From Stenotrophomonas sp. Marseille-Q4652 (GTDB lineage: Bacteria; Pseudomonadota; Gammaproteobacteria; Xanthomonadales; Xanthomonadaceae), in the NCBI RefSeq assembly GCF_916618915.1, contig NZ_CAKAKE010000001.1:124001-188000 (forward strand): DNA of 64,000 nt, given 5' to 3'. A program made the translations under genes and the position numbers. The notes beneath the pieces were generated by a model. That model was not told the DNA's origin. It ran no database searches and saw only the letters and a program-made list of their open reading frames with translations. This document shows positions 34,938 to 46,500 of this stretch, one piece after another (position 1 is the stretch's first letter; every line of letters starts with the position of its first letter).

Positions 34938-35972
34938 ATGAGCTTCGTGACCCACGCCGCCGCTGCCCTCGAACCGACCGTCCCCGCGTCCGCCGTTGCC
35001 CATGAGAACGAGGGGTATCCGGTCGTGCGCGGCGAGATTCCGCTGCTGCTGTCGATGCGCCATGCCGGCACCCGTGCGCTGCACCTGCGCTACGAACTGC
35101 TCGGCAGCGAAGATGCGCCGGTGGTGTTGCTGGCCGGTGGCATTTCGGCCAGTCGCCACGTCGCCGCGAGCGCGCAGTTCCCGGAAGCCGGCTGGGCCGA
35201 GGGCCTGGTCGCCCCGGGCAGGGCCTTGGACCCCGCTGGTCGCCGCATCCTGGCGTTCGATTTCGTCGGCGCCGACGGCAGCATCGATGCGCCGATCGAC
35301 ACTGCCGACCAGGCCGATGCGGTCGTGTTGCTGCTCGATGCGCTGGGCATCGGCCAGCTGCGGGGTTTCGTGGGTTACTCCTACGGTGCGCTGGTCGGCC
35401 TGCAGCTTGCCGCCCTCCACCCACAGCGGCTGCAGAGGCTGGTTGCAGTGAGCGGCGCGCACCGCCCGCATCCCTATGCCGCGGCATGGCGCGCGCTGCA
35501 GCGCCGTGCGGTCGCGCTGGGCCAGCTGCAGTGCGCCGAAAGCCAGGGCCTGGCCCTGGCACGCCAGTTCGCGATGCTCAGCTACCGCACGCCCGAGGAG
35601 TTCGGCGAACGCTTCGACGCCGAGCCGGAACTGGTCAACGACCGGGTGCGCGTGGCCGCCGAGGATTACCTCGATGCCGCCGGCTCGCGCTATGTCGCCC
35701 GCACCCATGTCGAGGCCTACCTGCGCCTGTCCGAATCCATCGACCTGCACCGCGTCGACCCGGCCGCGATCGCGGTGCCGACCGTGGTCGTGGCGGTGGA
35801 GGGCGACCGCCTGGTGCCGCTGTCCGACCTGGTGAACCTGGTCGAGGGGCTGGGCCGTCGCGGCAGCCTGCGCGTGCTGCGCTCGCCCTATGGCCACGAC
35901 GCCTTCCTGAAGGAAACCGATCGCATCGACGCGATCCTCGCTACCGCACTGCGCACCGGAGAAACCGCATGA
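34938..35972 (+). CDS. metX: Homoserine O-succinyltransferase, MetX type
   Basis: A 344-residue alpha/beta hydrolase-fold acyltransferase that activates homoserine in methionine synthesis. The nucleophile elbow is GYSYGALVGLQLAALHP (Ser), the acid lies in VAVEGDRLVPLSDL and the His in SPYGHDAFLKE. In Xanthomonadaceae the MetX-type enzyme has been assigned to succinyl transfer, which suits the adjacent cystathionine gamma-synthase; the acyl donor is not provable here. ATG 34938 sits behind CCGGATATCGCC; longer frames would run into the riboswitch. The stop overlaps metB by 4 bases. Confidence 0.93.
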   Translation: MSFVTHAAAALEPTVPASAVAHENEGYPVVRGEIPLLLSMRHAGTRALHLRYELLGSEDAPVVLLAGGISASRHVAASAQFPEAGWAEGLVAPGRALDPAGRRILAFDFVGADGSIDAPIDTADQADAVVLLLDALGIGQLRGFVGYSYGALVGLQLAALHPQRLQRLVAVSGAHRPHPYAAAWRALQRRAVALGQLQCAESQGLALARQFAMLSYRTPEEFGERFDAEPELVNDRVRVAAEDYLDAAGSRYVARTHVEAYLRLSESIDLHRVDPAAIAVPTVVVAVEGDRLVPLSDLVNLVEGLGRRGSLRVLRSPYGHDAFLKETDRIDAILATALRTGETA

Positions 35973-37186
35973 GCACGAGCGCCACCCACGCATCCTGTTG
36001 CAGTTCCGTCACCGCGGCCGTGCGTGCCGGTATCGACCGCGACACCTCTTTCGGCGCAGTCACCCCGCCGCTGGTGCTGTCGTCCAACTTCTCCTTCGAG
36101 GGCTTCGGTAACAAGCGCCAGTACGACTACACCCGCAGCGGCAATCCCACCCGCGACCTGCTGGGCGAGGCGCTGGCCGAGCTAGAAGGCGGCGCTGGCG
36201 GCGTGGTCACCGCCACCGGCATGGGCGCGATCACCCTGGTGCTGCATGCCCTGCTACAGCCCGGCGACAAGCTGGTGGTACCGCACGACGCCTACGGCGG
36301 CAGCTGGCGCCTGTTCAACGCCCTGGCGGCCAAGGGCCATTTCGAGCTGATCACCGCCGACCTGACCGACCCGCGCGCACTGGCCGCGGCGCTGGCGCAG
36401 TCACCGAAGCTGGTGCTGGTGGAAACCCCGTCCAACCCGCTGCTGCGCATCACCGACCTGCGCTTCGTGGTCGAGGCCGCGCACCGTGCCGATGCGCTGG
36501 TGGTGGTCGACAACACCTTCCTGTCGCCTGCCCTGCAGCGGCCGATCGAGTTCGGTGCCGACCTGGTGCTGCACTCCACCACCAAGTACGTCAACGGCCA
36601 CAGCGACGTGGTCGGCGGTGCGGTGATCGCCCGCGATGCCGACATGCACCAGCAACTGGTGTGGTGGGCCAACGCGCTGGGCCTGACCGGCTCGCCGTTC
36701 GATGCCTTCCTGACCCTGCGCGGCCTGCGCACGCTGGATGCCCGCCTGCGGGTGCACCAGGAGAATGCCGCGGCACTGGTCGAGCTGCTGCAGCAGCATC
36801 CAGCGGTCGCCAATGTCTTCTATCCGGGCCTGGCGACCCATCCCGGTCACGCGGTCGCCGCACGCCAGCAGCGCGGCTTCGGCGCGATGATCAGCTTCGA
36901 GCTGCACGGTGGCGAGGACGCCGTGCGCGCGCTGGTGGATGGGCTGCACTGCTTCACCCTGGCCGAGTCGCTGGGCGGGGTGGAAAGCCTGGTCGCGCAT
37001 CCGGCCACGATGACCCATGCGGCGATGACGCCCGAGGCGCGTGCAACGGCCGGGATCGGTGATGGCCTGCTGCGGCTTTCGGTAGGCATCGAAGCCACCG
37101 GGGACCTGCTCGCCGATCTCGGCGCGGGCCTGGAACGTGCGCAGCAGGTGGTCGATGCGCTGCGACTTGCGCGGGCGGACGCATGA
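35969..37186 (+). CDS. metB: Cystathionine gamma-synthase (O-succinylhomoserine lyase)
   Basis: A 405-residue PLP enzyme of the Cys/Met metabolism family that joins O-succinylhomoserine with cysteine (or sulfide). Typical segments: YDYTRSGNPTRDLLGEALAE, GAGGVVTATGMGAITLVLHA, VETPSNPLLRITDL, VVDNTFLSPALQRPIEFGAD and the PLP lysine in LHSTTKYVNGHSDVVGG. It starts with the ATGA overlap from metX and ends with the ATGA overlap into hom, so the three are one translationally coupled operon under the riboswitch. Confidence 0.94.
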   Translation: MSTSATHASCCSSVTAAVRAGIDRDTSFGAVTPPLVLSSNFSFEGFGNKRQYDYTRSGNPTRDLLGEALAELEGGAGGVVTATGMGAITLVLHALLQPGDKLVVPHDAYGGSWRLFNALAAKGHFELITADLTDPRALAAALAQSPKLVLVETPSNPLLRITDLRFVVEAAHRADALVVVDNTFLSPALQRPIEFGADLVLHSTTKYVNGHSDVVGGAVIARDADMHQQLVWWANALGLTGSPFDAFLTLRGLRTLDARLRVHQENAAALVELLQQHPAVANVFYPGLATHPGHAVAARQQRGFGAMISFELHGGEDAVRALVDGLHCFTLAESLGGVESLVAHPATMTHAAMTPEARATAGIGDGLLRLSVGIEATGDLLADLGAGLERAQQVVDALRLARADA

Positions 37187-38277
37187 ACCTGACGACGGGA
37201 CCGCTGCCACTGTCTGCCGCACCTGGCCCACTGGCGGCGCCGCGGATGCCTGGCGTGGCGTTGCTGGGCACCGGCACCGTCGGCAGCGCGTTCGTGCACC
37301 GTTACCAGCGACTGCGCGAGCGCGGCGTGGCGATGCCGCGGCTGGCCTGGCTGGCCAATTCCCGTACCGTCCACGCCTGCAACCACGATCCGGCCGCAGT
37401 GCTGGCTGAAGCTGGCCGGGCGTCGCGGGGGCCTGCCTCACCGTCTTCGTGGCAGTCGCAGGTCGAGCTGCTTGCCGGCGACGTGCTGGTAGATGCCACT
37501 GCCAGCGACGAGCTTGGCGCACAGCATGCGCACTGGCTGGCGCGCGGGGTGCATGTGGTCACCGCCAACAAACTCGGGCGTGGAGCGCGGCTTCCCCGGG
37601 CACAGGCCATCACCCGGGCAGGCATCGAAGGCGGTGGCCGCTATGGCGACAGCGCCACGGTCGGTGCCGGACTGCCCGTGCTGGCGAGCGTGCGGGCACT
37701 GGTGGCCGGGGGCGACCGGATCCACGCGATCGAAGGCGTACTCTCCGGATCGCTGGCCTGGCTGTTGGGGCGTCATGACGGCAGCGTGCCCTTCTCCGAA
37801 TGCGTGCGTACGGCCAGGGCCGCCGGCTATACCGAACCCGATCCGCGCGCCGACCTGTCCGGCGAGGACGTGCGCCGCAAGTTGCTGATCCTGGCGCGTG
37901 CGGCCGGGATGGCGCTCGAGCAGGACCACGTGCAGGTGGAATCACTGGTGCCGCCCGCGCTGGCACGCGTGCCCGTCGAAGATCTGGACGCTGCACTGGA
38001 CCAGCTCGATGAGCCGATGCTGCAGCGGCTGCAGCAAGCCCGGGCGGTCGGGGCGCGACTGTGTTTCGTCGCCCGCCTGGACCAGGCCGGTGCGAGTGTC
38101 GGCCTGCGCGCGCTGCCGCCCGGCCACCCGCTGGCAGCGGGTGAGGGCACCGACAACCGGGTCGCCATCCACAGTGATCGCTATGCCGAACGGCCACTGC
38201 TGATTCAGGGGCCGGGAGCGGGCGCCGAGGTCACGGCCGCGGCGCTGCTGGACGAAGTGCTACGGCTCCTGCGGTAG
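37183..38277 (+). CDS. hom: Homoserine dehydrogenase
   Basis: A 364-residue single-domain homoserine dehydrogenase that reduces aspartate semialdehyde to homoserine. Nucleotide-binding GVALLGTGTVGSAFVHRY, the catalytic-domain segments VVTANKLGRG, GGRYGDSATVGAGLPVLAS and IEGVLSGSLAWLL, and GYTEPDPRADLSGEDVRRKL are visible. There is no C-terminal ACT domain and no fused aspartokinase. It therefore supplies homoserine to the two preceding enzymes and is probably regulated mostly through the SAM riboswitch rather than by threonine feedback (inference). Confidence 0.93.
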   Translation: MNLTTGPLPLSAAPGPLAAPRMPGVALLGTGTVGSAFVHRYQRLRERGVAMPRLAWLANSRTVHACNHDPAAVLAEAGRASRGPASPSSWQSQVELLAGDVLVDATASDELGAQHAHWLARGVHVVTANKLGRGARLPRAQAITRAGIEGGGRYGDSATVGAGLPVLASVRALVAGGDRIHAIEGVLSGSLAWLLGRHDGSVPFSECVRTARAAGYTEPDPRADLSGEDVRRKLLILARAAGMALEQDHVQVESLVPPALARVPVEDLDAALDQLDEPMLQRLQQARAVGARLCFVARLDQAGASVGLRALPPGHPLAAGEGTDNRVAIHSDRYAERPLLIQGPGAGAEVTAAALLDEVLRLLR

Positions 38278-38298
38278 CCGCGTCCGGTTCTGCTTGCC

Positions 38299-39132
38299 TC
38301 AGCCGCGGGCGGCACGGGCCACGAGGAAATCCCGGGCCTGGGTGCGGTTCATCGGCCGGCCCTGCGCGTCGACCGCGCGGAAATCCACGCCGTGTTCCCA
38401 CAGCTGCAGCGTGGTCAGTACCGCGATGTCCTTGGCCGGCGTGCGTGCCTGCAACTGCAGCAGTTCGCGGTCGAAACCGGCGCTGCGAAGCCACGCCTCG
38501 TAGGTGAAGATGTGGTCGGTGGCCACCTCGGCCTGACGCCGGCATTGCGACTGCAGGTCGGCCGGCATCACGTCGCACTGCGGGTTCCACTGGTGCAGGC
38601 CGATCAGCGCATCCGGTTCCATCTGCCGCTGCGCGGCCGCGGCCCATAGCGCGACGCAGATGCTGGCGCAATGGCCCTTCACCCGCACGATCAGGTTGCG
38701 GCGGTTGATCATGCGCGCCGCCTCGAAGCCGGTGATCGTGTAACCGCCGCCACTGGTGACATCGATACGCTGCAGTGAAGGATTGGCCTCGAGGATGCGG
38801 CGCAGGTCCTCGGCGAAGCGACGGCCCACACCGCCCTCGATGCGTACAACCTGTCCGCCGTCGAACACGGTCATGGCGGCATCATCGACAGCGGCCAACG
38901 ACCTGGCCTCCTCGCCCTGGATGAGGGCAACGCGTGCCCGCGGCGCGGTGTCCACCTCGCTGGCGTCCGTTCCGGCAGTCGAGGGTGGGGCCGGACGCCC
39001 GCCGCGGTTGCCGATGTAGGCCGCCAGTCCCACCAGGGCGGCCGCACCGAGCACGACATGGCCGAGCCTGAGCCCGCCGCGTTTCGGCTTCGACGCTGCG
39101 CGCGGGCGCGTTGGGGGTGTTTCGATGGCCAT
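38299..39132 (-). CDS. Membrane-anchored ClpP/crotonase-fold protein of unknown function
   Basis: A 277-residue protein with a basic N-terminus, one membrane helix ([20 protein letters not shown]) and a periplasmic domain. The domain has the ClpP-like core seen in COG3904 proteins: [20 protein letters not shown], then [20 protein letters not shown] with the presumed nucleophile Ser between two Cys, and the His-containing [10 protein letters not shown]. Two Cys in the core (HCASIC) and two more (QCDVMP, QCRRQ) suggest disulfides. Its substrate is unknown. It is followed by sdaA further upstream on the same strand, with an 81-base gap. Confidence 0.7.
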   Translation of the reverse strand: MAIETPPTRPRAASKPKRGGLRLGHVVLGAAALVGLAAYIGNRGGRPAPPSTAGTDASEVDTAPRARVALIQGEEARSLAAVDDAAMTVFDGGQVVRIEGGVGRRFAEDLRRILEANPSLQRIDVTSGGGYTITGFEAARMINRRNLIVRVKGHCASICVALWAAAAQRQMEPDALIGLHQWNPQCDVMPADLQSQCRRQAEVATDHIFTYEAWLRSAGFDRELLQLQARTPAKDIAVLTTLQLWEHGVDFRAVDAQGRPMNRTQARDFLVARAARG

Positions 39133-39213
39133 GCAGACGTCCCTTGTCCGTGGAGGAGGCGCAGCCTGCCAGCTGCCGCCGGACGCATCAAGCGCCGGCG
39201 CCGTGGCCTGCGA

Positions 39214-40596
<1,383 letters not shown>

Positions 40597-40692
40597 GCGC
40601 TTCTTCTTTCCGGCGGGAACAGGCAAACGGCTATTCTAAGCCGCCGCGCCATCGCGCGCGGCCGCACCGCAACATTCCCGGATGCACCATTC

Positions 40693-40917
40693 ATGAAGCT
40701 AGTCCTGTTCCAGCGTGACGACTGCCACCTGTGCGACCTGGCACTGGAAGTACTGGCCACCGCGCAGGTGCCGGAGCCGGAGAGCGTCTTCATCGACGGC
40801 GATGAGGCGCTGGAGGAGCGCTACGGCATCCGCGTGCCGGTGCTGCGCGCGGATGATGGCCGCGAACTGGACTGGCCGTTCGACGTGGAACGGGTCAGGC
40901 GCTGGCTGCAGGGCTGA
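40693..40917 (+). CDS. Small glutaredoxin-like thiol protein
   Basis: A 74-residue protein with a thioredoxin-like fold reduced to the minimum: KLVLFQRDDCHLCDLALEVL with a CxxC site (CHLC), the conserved cis-Pro region YGIRVPVLRADDG, and a short helix. It matches the glutaredoxin family DUF836-like proteins seen widely in Proteobacteria. Partner unknown. Convergent with the DUF922 gene, 5 bases apart. Confidence 0.85.
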   Translation: MKLVLFQRDDCHLCDLALEVLATAQVPEPESVFIDGDEALEERYGIRVPVLRADDGRELDWPFDVERVRRWLQG

Positions 40918-40922
40918 TCGCC

Positions 40923-41513
40923 CTACAGTGTCACGCCCTGGGTGCGGCCATGCCCGGTGGCCTGGTCGTAGGCCCGTTCACTACGGCGCTGGGCCTCCAG
41001 GATGGCCTGTCCACGCGCATTTGCGCGCTGCTGGAGGTCGCCGCAGCCTAGGCCTGACTTCATTCCGGACAGGGACTCGCGGATCTGCGCGGCTGCCTCT
41101 ACGGCGAACCGGTAGTGGCCCTCCTCGTGCCCACGCAGGGCGGCAATGTAGCGCTGCCAGCGCTCACGCAATGCCGGTCCGGCGACGCCCTCGTTGGTCC
41201 ACTGCGGCAGCGTGACCGTGCCGCTGGTCTGCACGTCCACGGAAGTGACCTGGCAGCTCTTGCCCTGCATCGTCGTGTTGTACTTCCAGCGTACGAACCA
41301 GCGCGTATAGCCATGGAAGCGCCTGCCGTCATCGCCGGCAGGACCGCGTGCTGCCATAGCGGATTGCAACTGCGACGCGCTGCTGCCCTCGATCGGGTAG
41401 TACTCGATCCGGGGTTGCTCGTCGGCAAACGCGTTTGCCGCCATGGATGACGCGAGCAGCAGGCCGGACAAGCGCAGGAAAATGGATCTGCGGCTACTCA
41501 CGTGGTGTCTCAT
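40923..41513 (-). CDS. DUF922-family predicted secreted Zn-protease
   Basis: A 196-residue protein with a signal peptide (SIFLRLSGLLLASSMAANAF). The zinc site HEEGHYRFAVEAAAQIRESL is an HExxH helix typical of DUF922 proteins, and two Cys (KSCQVT, GLGCGDL) may bridge. Last gene of a four-gene minus-strand operon (yceI, cytochrome b561, yceI, this gene), each joined by a 4-base overlap. A protease in such an operon is unusual; it may process or check one of the exported partners. Confidence 0.82.
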   Translation of the reverse strand: MRHHVSSRRSIFLRLSGLLLASSMAANAFADEQPRIEYYPIEGSSASQLQSAMAARGPAGDDGRRFHGYTRWFVRWKYNTTMQGKSCQVTSVDVQTSGTVTLPQWTNEGVAGPALRERWQRYIAALRGHEEGHYRFAVEAAAQIRESLSGMKSGLGCGDLQQRANARGQAILEAQRRSERAYDQATGHGRTQGVTL

Positions 41514-42076
41514 TTGCGATTGAACACCACCCGGGTGCTGACCGCGGTTTCATTCGGGATCAGGCTGGTGTCGGCCCAGTCACCGGCGCCGACACCGAAG
41601 TCCAGGCGCCGGACCGTAGCCTTGCCGGTGAGTACTGGCTGGCTGCCGGGCGTCCAGCTGAAGGTCAGGGTGACCGGCTTGCTCACGCCCCGCAGTTCCA
41701 GCGTGCCGTCGGCGGCGTAACGGCCATCGCCCAGCGCCCGGAATTTTTCGGCGCGGTAGTGCGCGGTGGCAAAGCGGGCGACGTTGAAGAAGTCCGCACC
41801 CTGCAGGGTCGAGTCGCGATCGGCATTGCCACTGCGGGCACTGGCCAGCGGGATGCTCACTTCCAGTCGTGCGGCGTCGAGATTGGCCGGGTCAAAGCTG
41901 AGCGTGGTGGCAAAGCCCGGGAAGCTGCCGGAGAACACCTCGCCGTCGTACTTGGTCGCAAAGGCGAGCGTCGAGCCGGGCGCCTGCACGTAATCGGCGG
42001 CATGGGCCGGGGCGGTGGCGAGCATCGCGGCCAGTGCAGTGGCCACGGCGGCCGGGGAGGAGAGACGGATGTTCAT
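41510..42076 (-). CDS. YceI-family periplasmic protein
   Basis: A 188-residue exported protein (signal AVATALAAMLATAPAHA) with the YceI lipocalin-like barrel: DYVQAPGSTLAFATKYDGEV, FNVARFATAHYRAEKF, ELRGVSKPVTLTFSW and RLDFGVGAGDWADTSLIP. YceI proteins bind isoprenoid lipids such as ubiquinone. Overlaps the cytochrome b561 stop and the DUF922 start by 4 bases each. Confidence 0.92.
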   Translation of the reverse strand: MNIRLSSPAAVATALAAMLATAPAHAADYVQAPGSTLAFATKYDGEVFSGSFPGFATTLSFDPANLDAARLEVSIPLASARSGNADRDSTLQGADFFNVARFATAHYRAEKFRALGDGRYAADGTLELRGVSKPVTLTFSWTPGSQPVLTGKATVRRLDFGVGAGDWADTSLIPNETAVSTRVVFNRK

Positions 42077-42648
42077 CGCAGGTCCTTGTTCGGGGAAGAA
42101 AGCCAGCCGTGCGGCAGCATGCGCGCCAGCGTCGCGTCGCGCAGGTGGAGGTGGTGGTACAGCGCGGCGCCGGCATGCAGCAGCACCAGTGCGATCAGCA
42201 GCCAGAAGCCCCACTCGTGCAGCGCATGCGACAGGTCTGCAAGACGCTCATCCGGCGCGCTGAGCTTGGGCATCTCCACCAGTCCGAACAGGCGGAACGG
42301 CCGCAGTCCGCTGGCCGAGTCGTACAGCCAGCCGGACAGTGGCATCGCCAGGACCAGGGCATACAGCAGCCCATGGGTGAGGCTGGCGGTTCGCTGCTGC
42401 CAGCCCGGGGTGCCGGGTACTGCCGGCGGCGCACCGGCGTACAGACGCCAGCCCAGTCGGACCACGACCAGCGCCAGCACGGTGATGCCCAGCGACTTGT
42501 GCGCGGTGTACACCCAGAAATACTTGGGCACGCGCGGCAGCTCGCCCATCACCAGGCCGACGACGCCCAGCAGCAGGACCAGCGCGGCCACCAGCCAGTG
42601 AAGGCCCTGGCTGATGGCACCCCAGCGTTCGCGGTTCTTCAGGCTCAT
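42073..42648 (-). CDS. Cytochrome b561-type membrane electron carrier
   Basis: A 191-residue, four-helix di-haem cytochrome b561. Haem-ligand histidines are visible in SQGLHWLVAALVLLLGVVGL, YTAHKSLGITVLALVVVRLG, LTHGLLYALVLAMPLSGWLY and HEWGFWLLIALVLLHAGAAL. Family members oxidise ubiquinol; some reduce superoxide. It is sandwiched between two YceI genes with 4-base overlaps, an arrangement known in Proteobacteria and suggesting shared quinone chemistry. Confidence 0.93.
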   Translation of the reverse strand: MSLKNRERWGAISQGLHWLVAALVLLLGVVGLVMGELPRVPKYFWVYTAHKSLGITVLALVVVRLGWRLYAGAPPAVPGTPGWQQRTASLTHGLLYALVLAMPLSGWLYDSASGLRPFRLFGLVEMPKLSAPDERLADLSHALHEWGFWLLIALVLLHAGAALYHHLHLRDATLARMLPHGWLSSPNKDLR

Positions 42649-43301
42649 GGCCGGGTTTCCTGCTCGATCACGGGGACTGCATCATCTTCGCTGGCGGGGG
42701 CAGCGGGCCCGTCATCCAGGACGGCATTGCGGTCGCGTACCGCCTCGGCCTCGATGCGCAGCTCCACGGTGTCGCCAATCACCGACTTCCACGCGTCGAT
42801 GCCGAAATCGCTACGGCGGAGGGTGGCGGTGGCGCTGAAGCCGGCGGTGCGCCGGAACGGCGGCATCGGATGCCTTTTGTGTGCATTGAGCACCACGTCC
42901 AGCACCACTTCGCGCGACACGCCGCGCAGGGTCAGCAGGCCGGTGACGCGGGCACGCCGTGCGTCCACCGGCTCGACGTGGGTGGAAACGAAGCGGGCCT
43001 GCGGGAAGCGCTCGCCATCGAGCAGGTTGCGCGCCAGCGTGGCCTGGTTCCATCTGGCATCGCCCAGGTCCAACCGATCCACCGGGATCGTGACCTCCAG
43101 CGTGGCCTGCGCCCAGTCCTCGGGATCGAATACCAGTACGCCCTCGCTGCCGCTGATCGTGCCCAGCGCCTGCGAGAAGCCGGCATGCTCGACGGCAAAC
43201 AGGATGCGGGTGTGTACCGGGTCCAGCGCATAGCGCTCCGGCGCGGCGCAGGCCAGGACCGGGAGCAGCCACAGGGCGGCGGAAAGCAACGATCGGCGCA
43301 C
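42645..43301 (-). CDS. YceI-family periplasmic protein, second copy
   Basis: A 218-residue YceI protein with its own signal peptide (LLSAALWLLPVLACAAP). Core motifs: YALDPVHTRILFAVEHAGFS, DARWNQATLARNLL, FPQARFVSTHVEPVDARRAR and RSDFGIDAWKSVIGD. After the barrel there is an acidic, disordered-looking tail of about 30 residues (SEDDAVPVIEQE). It is more divergent from the first YceI than recent duplicates would be. First gene of the four-gene operon. Confidence 0.92.
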   Translation of the reverse strand: MRRSLLSAALWLLPVLACAAPERYALDPVHTRILFAVEHAGFSQALGTISGSEGVLVFDPEDWAQATLEVTIPVDRLDLGDARWNQATLARNLLDGERFPQARFVSTHVEPVDARRARVTGLLTLRGVSREVVLDVVLNAHKRHPMPPFRRTAGFSATATLRRSDFGIDAWKSVIGDTVELRIEAEAVRDRNAVLDDGPAAPASEDDAVPVIEQETRP

Positions 43302-43522
43302 GGGGTCTCTCCGAAAAAGCAGTGGCTGATTCTAGACGCACTGTGCATGGACATCGCTGCGGGGCTAAGGGGATCAATGTCCTGCGGACAGCCAGCCGCG
43401 GGCCATGGCATCCTTCCGCCCACGGCGGCCGACCAACCGGCCGCTTCCGGATGCGTCGCTGCCCAGCGCGGTGCCATCCCCCGCCGGGGAGCAGGCGGGT
43501 TTCCGAGGGAGATGCAGCAGCG

Positions 43523-46500
43523 ATGACGTGGGGATGGAGACGTGCCGGCACTGGATTGCTGGGCCTGCTGTTGCTGTGGCTGCCCGTGCAGGCGGCCGCG
43601 GCAGGACTGACCGAGACTCCGCGGATGCGTCGCTTCGGCGCGGCCGAAGGGTTGCCCTCGCGCATGGTGCTGGCCCTGGCCGAAGACCGGAAGGGCTACC
43701 TGTGGGCCGCCACCGACGACGGCCTGGCGCGCTATGACGGCGTGAGCCTGCGTGTGTGGCGGCACGATCCCGCTGATCCGGCCTCGCTGCCGAGCAATAC
43801 GCTGGAAACCCTGCTGGTGGACCCCCTCGATCGCGTATGGGTCGGCAGCAATGGTGGCGGGCTGAGCATGCTGGGCAGTGACCGCAACGGTTTCCGCCAT
43901 TTCCCTGCGCTGGGCCAGGCCTGCACTGAACAGGTCTGGGCGCTGGCCTACACCCAACAGGCACTGTGGGTGGGCAGCAGTGGCAGCGGACTGTGCCTGC
44001 TGCACGAGGACGGGCGCGTCGAGCGCCATGTGACCGATGAGGCCGATCCGCATGCGCTGCCCAGCGACACCATCTATTCGTTGCTGGTGGATGCGCAGCA
44101 GCGCTTGTGGATCGGAACTGCTGCCGGTCTCGTGCGCTGGGACGGACAGCGCTTCGAGCGTATTGCCGCCGACACGCTGGGCGATGCCAACGTGCTGCGA
44201 CTCAGCCACGGGCAGGACGGCGGGGTCTGGGCCGGCACCGTGGAAGGGCTGTACCGCGTCGATGCACAGGGGCGCGCGCAGCCGGCGCCGTGGCCACAGG
44301 CGGCACAGGCCCGTGCCGGCATGGTGCTGGCTGACCGCCACGGCGGTTACTGGATGGGCACGGCCGATGGCCTGCTCCGCGGAGATGGCCGCCGCCTGGA
44401 CCTGCTGGAAGGCGATCGCGGCAGCGGCTTCCTCACCGCGCGCAGTGGCGTGCTCGACCTGCTGCAGGACCACGAAGGCGGCGTGTGGGTGGCCCTGCTG
44501 ACCCAGGGCCTGGCCTATCTGCCTCCGGACTGGCGGCGTTTTTCCACCTGGTACCAGCTCGACGGACAGCCGCTGGAAAGCCTGTACCTGCTCAACGCCA
44601 GCGCCGACGGCGACGGCTTCCTGGTCGCCGGCGCGCATGGCGTCTACCGCCTCGACGGTGCCGGCAGGCTGTCGCAGCTGGCCGGCGAACCGCAGGTCGG
44701 CAAGAGCGCGGTGTGGTCGGCGGTAAGGCGGAGCGACGGCGGGCTGTGGCTGGGCCGGGCCGGGCGCCTGGACGTGCTTCCGCCTGCCGGTCCGCTGCAG
44801 TCGATCGAGCTGGGCGTGGGCAGCGACCCGCAACGCCGCGTGGACCTGCTGCGCCCGCAGCGCGACGGCAGCGTCTGGCTGTCGGTGATCAACTATGGCC
44901 TGCAGCACCGCGCCGCCGATGGTCGCCTGTTGCAGGACATTCCCTTCGGGCCGTCGCACGACCTGCCCGAGACCCTGGTCGAACAGCTGCACGTCGATGC
45001 CGACGGCGGGCTGTGGGTGGCCGGTGCGGTCGGCCTGCTGCACGCCCGCGACGGGCGTTTCAGCGCGGTGCCCGGCGTGGGCCGGGCAATGGTCTACGAC
45101 GTGCTGTTCGCCGATGACGGCGCGATGTGGCTGGCCCGGCATGGCGCGCTGGAGCATTACCGGCGCGGCGATGGCGGCTGGAAGCTCGTGGAACGGGTGG
45201 GCCCGGAGCAGGGCATGCCCGCGGTGGCCATCGGTGGCCTGGTCCGTGGCCGCAGCGGCCAGCTGTGGGCGACCACGCCGCGCGGCCTGGTGTCCTGGGA
45301 TCCGCGCACCCGCATGCTGCGCCTGCATGGCGAACGCGATGGCCTGCCGGACGTGGAGTTCACCCTGCGTCCGCCGGCGCTCAATGGCGCTGGCCGTGCG
45401 CTGGCGGTCTCGGCCACCGGCCTGGTCGCGTTCGATCCCGATGCCGCGGCGCTGGCATTGCCGGCTTCGCAACTGGTGATCGACGGGCTGCACGTGCGCC
45501 GCGACGATGCCGAGCAGGAGCAGGCGATCCCGTTGCCGGGACTGGTCAGCCTTGGCCCGGACGACCGCGACCTGCGCATCACCGCACGCCTGTTGTCCTA
45601 CGCCGATCCGCAACGCAACCGCTACCGCTTCCGTGTCGGCGGCTATGACCAGAACTGGGTGGAGCAGGGCCACGAGGGCGAGCGCACGCTGTCGCGGCTG
45701 CCGGCCGGCCGCTACCAGGTGGAGGTGCAGGGCGCGGTGGGCGATGGCCCGTGGTCACCGGCGCGGCGTTTCGAACTGGAAGTACTGCCACCGTGGTGGC
45801 GCAGCCATGCCGCGCTGGCCTGCGCCGGCCTCGTGCTGCTGCTGGCGGCGTGGGCCGCGCTGCGCAGCTACCGGATGCGCCTGCGGCGGCGCAGCGAATG
45901 GCAGATGGCCCTGCACAAGCAGCAGGTCGCCGAGCAGGCCTCGCAGGCCAAGACCCATTTCCTGGCCACGCTTGGCCACGAGGTGCGCACGCCGATGACC
46001 GGCGTGCTGGGCATGAGCGAACTGCTGCTGGCCACGCCGCTGGACGAGCTGCAGCGCAACTACGCCGGCGCGATCCAGCAGGCCGGTACCCACCTGCTGC
46101 GGCTGGTCAACGATGCGCTGGACCTGGCCCGCATCGAGGCCGGCAGGCTGGAGCTGGAACAGCGCGACTTCGACCTGGACCACCTGCTGCGTGAGGTGGT
46201 AGGGCTGATGATGCCACTGGCCCGCCGTCGCGGCCTGCGCTTCGTGCAGGAAATCGAGCTGCCCGCACCGATCACCGTGCGCGGCGATGTCACCCGCATC
46301 CGCCAGGTGCTGATGAACCTGCTCGGCAACGCGATCAAGTTCACCGAGCGCGGCCACGTCGGCCTGGCCGTGCAGCTGCTCGAAGAGGGCAGTGGCCTGC
46401 AGTTCCGGGTCAGCGATACCGGACCGGGCATCAACGCCCAGCAGCAGGCACGGCTGTTCCAGCGCTTCGAACAGGCCGAGGGGCCGCGCACCGCCTCGCG

